The notes beneath the pieces were generated by a model. The model was not told the DNA's origin. It saw nothing but the letters and a program-made list of their open reading frames with translations, and did no database searches. The translations under genes and the position numbers were made by a program. Of a DNA stretch of 64,000 nucleotides, positions 57,295 to 64,000 are shown piece by piece. Positions within the stretch are counted from its first letter, which is position 1; each line of letters starts with the position of its first letter. The DNA is from Bufo bufo (lineage: Eukaryota > Chordata > Amphibia > Anura > Bufonidae): NCBI RefSeq assembly GCF_905171765.1, contig NC_053389.1, positions 786,228,772 through 786,292,771 of the forward strand. The letters run 5' to 3'.

Positions 57295-58130
57295 TGTGGC
57301 GAAACCAACCTCGCCACTGGGTTTTGGAGAGGCCTGGCTACCAGCCTCTTGCCTCAGGATTATGGCCCATACTAACTTTAAAGGAGCAGACAGATCGGCC
57401 GCACAGCTTAAATCTGTCTTTGCAATTGTATTTTGTTATGTGAGGGTACCCAGATAGCTAATTTTATTGTATTTGTGTATTCTGAGTGCCATTCACCTAA
57501 TGATATGCACTCAGACTTGAGCTATCTGGGAATATGTTAAATGTCTGTGTTTGCTGTGGGGGTGTGACATTGTGTGTTTGGGTGGTGATTTCTGTTCTGT
57601 TGTCCCCCCCACGTGTATTGGCGATTTCCCTTTGTCCTGAGAGATAATTGAATTACTCCTCGGGTGTCTCCAGGGCAGAGAGGAGGAAACCATTATGCAT
57701 TGTGGGGATGTATTGTGTCTGTGTATCCTGCAGTGCTGCATATCTGTCCTGTGTCACAGTCTTCATTCTGGTCCCCTAAGGGCGTGTCCACCAGATGGGG
57801 ACCTGCATAAATACGGGCGGGTAGCCCTCAATAAGGTGTTCCTGTTTTACCCTTTATCATGTTGAGGCTGATGTTTGGGTAACTGATCGACGCTGGGGAT
57901 TGCTATACGCTGAAGATTTGCTATACTCCCCTGGCTATAACTACTAGCTCTTTTAAGAGCTGTTCCTGCTCTCTGGTTTTAGGAAAGGTTCACCCACTGG
58001 AGCCTGGAGCCTTGTCGTAGGTCCAGGGTGTGTAGGAGACTGTGAGACCTCAACCAAGCTTTGGCGGTTCGTGGGGTCTGCAGCGCTTACGGTGTCAAGT
58101 GGAGTGCTTGGAGTTCTCGGAAAGCCCTAG
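57295..58130 (+). mobile_element. LTR-like insertion in the CR1 copy
   Basis: It starts tgtggcgaaaccaacctcgc directly after CR1 sequence, with the TG start expected of an LTR. A TATA-like gcataaata occurs at about 57805 and the length is LTR-like. The right end is not identified (no CA plus target duplication found, and CR1 sequence does not resume), so the right limit is a guess. Solo LTR or truncated element. Confidence 0.45.
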
Positions 58131-58179
58131 GAACAATTACCTATGATGATAGCTGTAATTTTGTAATGCATTTCTTATC

Positions 58180-58465
58180 GTTTTTTTGTTTCTATCTCCC
58201 GTTCTGGACTGTGGTCACATGACCATGTCCTTGCAGATCTTCTTTATTTCCTGTGATGTTCTATCCATGGACGTGGCAAAGCAGCAACAGAAGCAGTGAT
58301 AGGGAAGTGTCTGTCTATGTAACTAGCTGGTGGGAGGAGCTATTAACTAGCTGACATTGTTAGGGGCGGTGCTGGAGTTGCTGCAGAGGAAGAAGAAGTG
58401 CATCATGGATTTGGTTGGATACAGGAACAGGAAGTGCTATATACAGGATGGAAATGAACCAGAGT
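58180..58465. repeat. Dispersed repeat, copy B
   Basis: Homologue of 34960-35230: same order of ctgtggtcacatgaccatg, tttcctgtgatgtt, aaagcagcaacag and aactagctgg. Confidence 0.82.
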
Positions 58466-58589
58466 GATTGGCTTATATGATGAAAATGGGTCAGGACAGT
58501 TCAAATTTAAAAGAAAGCATGGAGAAGATGCACATGATCTAAGGTCAGAACTTAGTTCCAGCTCCATGGCTCCTGTCCCAGCTGAATGC

Positions 58590-58685
58590 ATGATGTACTG
58601 TATAGATGTACGTTAACTCTGCTGGTCAGTCAGTGCTATCAATAATAATGTGTGCAGAATGGTTACGTCAGCTTAGAGGTAGATA
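58590..58685 (+). repeat. Third copy of the cassette-leading intron segment
   Basis: tgctggtcagtcagtgc, gcagaatggttacgtcagctta and gatatttagg correspond to 40115-40200 (ggccaatcagtgccctc, gcagaatggttat) and to 44810-44880. It may be the start of a third D1-D2 unit disrupted by later insertions, or simply a dispersed repeat. Confidence 0.5.
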
Positions 58686-58689
58686 TTTA

Positions 58690-59354
58690 GGGGCACATTT
58701 ATTACGACCAGCATTTTAGGCACCGGTCTTAATAAACCCTTGTGCATGCGGTGGATTCGCCGGAGTTATAAAGAGGCGCCTGCCTCTACATAACTTCGGC
58801 AGATCCACTGCCACTTCAAAGTATAACTTATCACTGTTCTGATAGATATAGACATCAGATGTCAGGTAGTCACTAGTGTAATTTAATTATAATATAATCA
58901 CAGAGTACCTTCGCCAATGTAAAATGTAACCGTTACTGATGATCATTAAAACTCACCCAGATTGTGCCCATGAAAAGCAATTGGCAATAAGGCTGGGTCG
59001 GACAAGGAAAGGAAAAACATCTAACCCTCACACTTGCCCTATCAAACTACAAGCCCTGGCTAGCAAAAACGGAATGGTCACCCCAATAGGGGCTATCCCG
59101 TCTCAGGAACCTCCTGATAGGCCTTATATGTCCCTGACAAGGGATAGATAACGCCACCCGAGAAAAGACCTATTATGACTACAGTTGAACAGTAATGTCA
59201 TTGGTCAATGCATGGATCAGAAAATGATAAAGTCACAACATAGATAAATAATCGCACATAATACATATATTCTCCCATATAAGCCAGTGGCGTCCAAATA
59301 TGATCACCAGTGGAAAAAGGAGCACATACCAAATGTCCCAGGAATGCAAACTTT
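58690..59354. other. Repeat fragments, no gene
   Basis: 58690-58810 resembles the MITE at 33409-33637. 59160-59354 is probably part of a minus-strand Penelope-like fragment downstream of the hammerhead motif. No coding domain is visible. Confidence 0.4.
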
Positions 59355-59405
59355 GTCCCGACGCATTTCTCTGAACCGTTCTCTGGGGTCAGTTCATCAG
59401 GGGAC
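59355..59405 (-). ncRNA. Hammerhead ribozyme, minus strand, near-canonical
   Basis: On the minus strand: stem I GTCCC (59405-59401), core CTGATGA (59400-59394), stem II with CTGA/TCAG arms (59392-59371), GAAA (59369-59366), then TGCGTC (canonical CGCGTC with one change), and GGGAC closing stem I (59359-59355). The five-base stem I is perfect. Both conserved core boxes are exact. It resembles the Penelope-type minimal hammerhead, and no Penelope ORF is recognisable next to it. The first stem II pair is an A-A mismatch, so activity is uncertain. Confidence 0.68.
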
Positions 59406-60183
59406 CACATATAACAGGAAAATTCCAAAAAACAAACAATACAAAAATGGTGGCAATAATATGTGTGCGAATCAGATTAAACTATTGTGACTATGCTGTT
59501 ACACAGTTAATATTTAAATTAATGTACATGAGAATTTATATAGTTTATTCTTTTGTACCATTTTCTATGGATATTTCTATGGTTAGTTATATGCGTCCAC
59601 CTAGTGGCCTTTTTGGTAATGCACTTGTTTTTCCATGTTCCCTCCCTGAGATCTATGACTCATTTCCTTCTTTGCAATGCTCCACCCTTCTTCTGGAGTA
59701 CAGCACTTCCTATGTCATGGATGCAGCTAACAGACCTCATGTAACAGGGACACATGTATTCTTCACGGTACGCTAAAGAAAGTATCATCTTTTGATCGCA
59801 TAATACTGAGATCCATTCATTCTGCTGTACCCTGTTGTCTGATGTACAGAATAAAGCAACTTTGTGGATGAACACGGTATTGGTGAGTTCAGCTATCTGA
59901 TGAGGATTGTCCGCAGTGATTATATCTGCTTATACAGGCCAGGCATAGAGGTCTTACAAGGGATAGATCGCTATCACAACAATCGGAGTCAGAATAGTGA
60001 TAATGCCCATGTGATAATGGAAATTCTAATGGCCAAAAAGAATAACAATTCCCACAAATTTGGGACCAATTATAATGCATCTGCATCACACACCCAATGT
60101 CCACAATGCTGATACTAATAAGCCCCTTTTAAAGTATACCACAGACCAGTAAACTACTGATAGTACTAATATGGCTGTGTAAG
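59406..60183. other. No gene recognised
   Basis: Two moderate ORFs overlap at 59447-59776 and 59553-59744 but show no domain, splice context or homology that can be named. Confidence 0.4.
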
Positions 60184-60470
60184 TAAAATTGGAATAACAG
60201 TAGGAAAGGCTAATCAAAGTAACTATCGATGTAGCAGAGAGGGGAAAATATGGTATTATACTTCCCTTAATCCCAACTGAAATGCCAGGCCTGGAGAGGG
60301 CATGATAATTAGGTCATTCCATGAACAGAGAACGGACTTTCCATCTAGATCATGCCCTCTCCAGGCCTGGCATTTCAGTTGGGATTAAGGGAAGTATAAT
60401 ACCATATTTTCTCCTCTCTGCTACATCGATAGTTACTTTGATTATCCTTTCCTACTGTTATTCCAATTTA
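60184..60470. mobile_element. Near-perfect 287-bp palindrome (foldback MITE)
   Basis: taaaattggaataacagtag and its complement end the element. The arms continue through actatcgatgtagcagagag, gtattatacttcccttaatc and caggcctggagagggcatga, with only a few mismatches, to a small loop near 60327. No coding content. Confidence 0.9.
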
Positions 60471-60871
60471 CCATATTTCTGTTTCATAAATTACCCAATT
60501 AGAGTGTTAAGGGGTTAACATATGTAGTGCGCCAGTCCTTCAGGGGGAGCGAATGCGAGGTCACGGGGGTCAGTTAGCAGCCCAAGTGTTGCTCTTGGTA
60601 CTCACAATTTGTAGAAGACCCTGGGCAGGCGTACAGCAGTGATGGAGAGGCTGGCACATGGATCCTCTGGGGCACTCTCTGTATATAGGGACCAGGCCGG
60701 ATGGTAGGTGAGGTGCCCTGGGCGTTGGAAGTTTAGCGTGCCGGTGGAAGGATCCCTTACAGTTTGTGACGCCAGTGCCGGTAACGGTGGCACACCGATT
60801 TGTTGGAGGAATAATTGAGGTACACACGGTTGTAGTGAACCAGAACTCCTTTTTACTTATCAGTTCAACTA

Positions 60872-61921
60872 CACTCACCTAAAGAATTATTAGGAACACC
60901 TGTTCTATTTCTCATTAATGCAATTATCTAGTCAACCAATCACATGGCAGTTGCTTCAATGCATTTAGGGGGGTGGTCCTGGTCAAGACAATCTCCTGTA
61001 CTCCGAACTGATTCTCAGAATGGGAAAGAAAGGTGATTTAAGCAATTTTGAGCGTGGCATGGTTGTTGGTGCCAGACGGGCCGGTCTGAGTATTTCACAG
61101 TCTGCTCAGTTACTGGGATTTTCACGCACAACCATTTCTAGGGTTTACAAAGAATGGTGTGAAAAGGGAAAAACATCCAATATGCGGCAGTCCTGTGGGC
61201 AAAAATGCCTTGTGGATGCTAGAGGTCAGAGGAGAATGGGCCGACTGATTAAAGCTGATAGAAGAGCAACGTTGACTGAAATAACCACTCGTTACAACCA
61301 AGGTATGCAGCAAAGCATTTGTGAAGCCACAACACGCACAACCTTGAGGCGGATGGGCTACAACAGCAGAAGACCCCACCGGATACCACTCATCTCCACT
61401 ACAAATAGGAAAAAGAGGCTACAATTTGCACAAGCTCGCCAAAATTGGACTGTTGAAGACTGGAAAAATGTTGCCTGGTCTGATGAGTCTCGATTTCTGT
61501 TGAGACATTCAAATGGTAGAGTCCGAATTTGGCGTAAACAGAATGAGAACATGTATCCATCCTCTGGTGGCTACTTCCAGCAGGATAATGCACCATGTCA
61601 CAAAGCTCGAATCATTTCAAATTGGTTTCTTGAACATGACAATGAGTTCACTGTTCTAAAATGGCCCCCACAGTCACCAGATCTTAACCCAATAGAGCAT
61701 CTTTGGGATGTGGTGGAACGGGAGCTTTGTGCCCTGGATGTGCATCCCTCAAATCTCCATCAACTACAAGATGCTATCCTATCAATATGGGCCAACATTT
61801 CTAAAGAATGATATCAGCACCTTGTTGAATCAATGCCACGTAGAATTAAGGCAGTTCTGAAGGCAAAAGGGGGTCTAACACCGTATTAGTATGGTGTTCC
61901 TAATAATTGTTTAGGTGAGTG
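60872..61921 (+). mobile_element. Tc1/mariner transposon, short TIRs, inserted in the LTR
   Basis: Inverted ends cactcacctaaagaattatt and aataattgtttaggtgagtg, flanked by TA (60870-60871 and 61922-61923). It contains a transposase reading frame with one internal deletion. The insertion postdates the LTR element. Confidence 0.93.
61020..61889 (+). pseudogene. Tc1-type transposase, internal deletion and one stop
   Basis: Frame from ATG 61020 (MGKKGDLSNFERGMVVGAR) to TAG at 61887-61889, 290 codons in place of about 340. The N-terminal helix-turn-helix shows LSISQSAQLLGFSRTTISRV. The catalytic core has VAWSDESRFLL (first Asp), QQDNAPCHKA (second Asp) and PPQSPDLNPIEHLW (Glu). The two Asp are only about 30 residues apart instead of about 90, so roughly 55-60 residues have been deleted near 61560. 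A TGA at 61809-61811 (after NISKE) truncates the C-terminus. The C-terminal motif SMPRRIKAVLKAKGG is otherwise kept. It cannot be active without the missing core segment. Confidence 0.9.
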
Positions 61922-62735
61922 TATATACAGGCTTCAAACAGTTTCCATATGAAGGACATTGGTATCAGGCAGGCTTTACATAAATGGCAGGTAGAATCCT
62001 AGCAAGATAACTCAGAGGGAATAAACTCACAGATCAGGCTGTACTTTCTGCAAAATCCTGTCTGACTTTCTCCAAGGCCCGGATGCCAAATAGCTGGCTT
62101 TATCCTTGGGTAAGGAAACCTTCCTCTGGTATAAATCCACTTGCTGTAAGTAACCTTTTGCCTTTCAGCTTTCTACTTTGCTGGATAATATTAGCACTGC
62201 TCTGTACTTTGCAAGATGCAGGATAACTTCAGGAGGAAACTTCTTCTCCTGGACTAACTTCTGAGCTTTTTCTTACTCAGGAACTTCAGGCAGGCTAGAC
62301 TGAGCTACTTAGCCTCCTGGATTAGACTGAACTAACTCTTTCCTGTCTGGGCCTAACTATATATACTAGGGGGTTCCCTAGCTCCCTCTACAGCTTGGGA
62401 GGAGAAACTACATCCCTAGCAGGCCTGGTACACAGGAAATAACATGAAAATACACATTACCATGCAATATAAAATACCATAGCAATTTCCCACAGGAGGT
62501 GGGGGCAACATGACCCTTAGTAGTGCCTACCTTTACGTAGTGGGACACTACATACTCCGCTACTTTGAGGTTGCCCGTCCTCGGCGCAACACAGGGGGCC
62601 CGCCCAGCTGGACACTGTGACCTGAAAGACAAAAATGCAAAGCAGGCATATACAACAATCACTACATTTGCAAGGAAAACATCAGGCAACTCCGCTGGCA
62701 AAGGACAAGTGTGTTGAAAAGGGGCGTCGTTCTCT

Positions 62736-64000
62736 TCATAAGTTGGTACATGGAACAGGGGTGCTGATCTGGTACAGCGTATCTGGAATAACCAGGATAG
62801 TCCATAATAATAAGAATGCAATAATACCATAAGTTCCTGGAGGCTCAAAAGAGAAACATGAGTCCGTACCCGGGTCTTGTAGACAGTTGAACAGGGATTT
62901 CCCGGGGAAGTTACTCTGGTCAACAACATAGTCTCCGAATCTCACAGGTGGGTGCCCCCTAGTAGGCCGCGTGGACCTCCTTACTGGCAGAGACTCTTCC
63001 TGCCTTGACTCAGGGGGGCCAGAGGAATCCATAGGTTCTGGAGCCCTTTCAGGTATACCCTGGGTCAGGTCATCCTGGGGTTGAGGACTAGCAGGAACTG
63101 GAGCCGGTACCACCAAGTTCAACCAGAGTGTGAGGAACCAATGAAGTGGCTCTTTGTCATGTAACAGGTTCTCAACAGCCTGCATAGGATCAACAGGTTG
63201 GGCTGACGACTCTGGCTCAGGAGACTCTGGCTCAATGCCCCCTGTTGCAGTTTCTCCTTCTATGCAGGATTATAAACGATTCCTGTGTACGATCTGGGAG
63301 CCTTTACCTTCCCTGGAAATTTGGTAAACGTGGCTCTCAGCATTAGGAATAGCAGTTATGACGTAGGGAGCCCTCTCCCACATACTGTCCAGCTTGCTTG
63401 TTCAGTGGTTATTCCTCAACCACACCACGTCTCCTATGGCAAGAGGTTCCGCATGAGCAGCCAGGTCATAGTCTCTCTGCTGCCTCTCTCGGGAACTTTC
63501 CATGCGCTCCTGAACAATCTCTTTGGCATTAAGAAGACGTCTTTGATGCTCCACCACCCAATCAGTCTTTGGTAGTGGGTTGATGACATCGGGTACTTGC
63601 ACGTCCAGGGAGTGGCCGGCAGACAGCCTCCCTTGACGGCCGAACATCAAATAGAAAGGCGTGTCCCCGGGGGAGCAGTGAATTGTATTGTTATACGTGT
63701 ACATAAGTTGTGGTAGCAGAGTAGGCCAATCACCCCTTGTCCCAGGGGGTACTGCTTTCAACATTTCGATGAGAGTTTGATTTATCTTTTCACAGAGCCC
63801 ATTACCTTGCGGATGATAGGCTGTGGTCCGGACCTTCTGGCAATTATGTAGCAGGAACAACTGTGATTCAAACGCAGACCCCTGGTCGGTGAGGATTCTC
63901 TCCGGACAGCCGTAGGGCAGGAGGAAATGCTTCCAGAACGCTTCTGCCGCAGTCCTAGCTGTCAGGTCCTTCACAGGCACTGCTACAACAAACTTAGTGA
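62736..64000 (-). pseudogene. Ty3/Gypsy-type integrase (pol C-terminus), partial with stops
   Basis: Minus-strand pol, entering from the right window edge. The integrase core shows RILTDQGSAFES (second catalytic Asp) and an AYHPQGNGLCEKINQTL segment (catalytic Glu), then LMYTYNNTIHCSPGDTPF and LMFGRQG, features of Gypsy integrases. The first catalytic Asp lies beyond 64000. A stop at 63402-63404 interrupts the frame. A segment with WERAPYVI and QISREGKG (C-terminal chromatin-binding-type module) follows in the same frame, then a further stop near 63280 and a Pro/Glu-rich tail with RRSTRPTRG to 62736. Protease, RT and RNase H are outside the window. Defective copy, placed immediately upstream of the 3' LTR. 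Confidence 0.85.

Larger units (their letters stand above)
60523..62552 (-). mobile_element. 3' LTR of a Ty3/Gypsy-type retrotransposon, interrupted by a Tc1 element
   Basis: In element orientation it starts TGTAGTGTCCCAC at 62552 and ends CGCACTACA at 60523 (inverted ends tgtagtg/cactaca). Excluding the Tc1 copy at 60872-61921 the LTR is about 980 bp. It contains a TATA-like tatatatag (about 62353). It lies directly downstream of the integrase frame, so it is the 3' LTR. The 5' LTR and the target duplication partner are outside the window. Confidence 0.78.

Noticed and set aside
59447..59776. 109-codon hydrophobic ORF
   Set aside because: No domain or splice context; no support beyond being open.

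Overview
The window is vertebrate genomic DNA, most likely from an anuran amphibian (frog or toad). This is inferred from the mix of DIRS, CR1, Penelope-like, hAT, Tc1/mariner and Harbinger-type elements, long foldback MITEs and TTAA-flanked T2-like MITEs, together with intron-split immunoglobulin-domain exons in phase 1. There are no operons, tRNA or rRNA genes or CRISPR arrays. Most of the sequence is transposable element (TE) or tandem repeat.

Host genes. Both recognisable host genes lie on the + strand and belong to one family of ICAM-like cell adhesion proteins. A terminal exon (3815-4020) encodes a transmembrane helix and a short cytoplasmic tail, and closes a gene whose other exons lie left of the window. 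A second gene begins with a TATA-like box near 32971 and a signal-peptide exon (33136-33190). It continues with ICAM-type domain 1 (40849-41112), domain 2 (44371-44682), then a second domain 1 (46574-46837) and a second domain 2 (52750-53061). Its membrane anchor is not in the window and should lie to the right. The D1-D2 cassette was duplicated together with its introns.

Transposon landscape, left to right. 1-3075: DIRS retrotransposon on the minus strand, cut by the window edge. 4580-9600: microsatellites, a 370-bp tandem duplication, a T2-like MITE and a dispersed repeat pair. 10112-10620: CR1 fragment. 11100-11950: decayed hAT-like remnant. 12060-16355: almost full-length CR1 with intact ORF1 and an ORF2 broken by one stop and one frameshift. 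18407-26471: complete 8,065-bp hAT element with an 8-bp target duplication, nested in an older hAT relative. Its 1,143-codon transposase frame has a single stop, and it carries three different tandem arrays. 28208-28830: minisatellite. 29875-31168: Tc1 copy with most of its transposase. 31741-38277: foldback elements, including a 2,983-bp giant. 38420-40010: Tc1 remnant. 41504-43029: Harbinger-type MITE and solo LTR in a cassette intron. 47586-51376: Penelope-like element with a nested Tc1 remnant. 54330-57294: minisatellite followed by a second CR1 copy. 57295-60470: LTR-like sequence, repeats and a palindrome. 60523-64000: 3' part of a Ty3/Gypsy-type element on the minus strand, with a Tc1 copy inside its LTR.

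Most notable observations. (1) The duplicated ICAM-like cassette gives paralogous empty sites that define three younger insertions precisely. (2) Its two D1 copies differ mostly by amino-acid-changing substitutions packed near the F-G loop. (3) Two hammerhead-ribozyme-like motifs have essentially complete cores. (4) The hAT element carries about 295-bp repeats, each with a 12-bp palindrome, directly upstream of its transposase.
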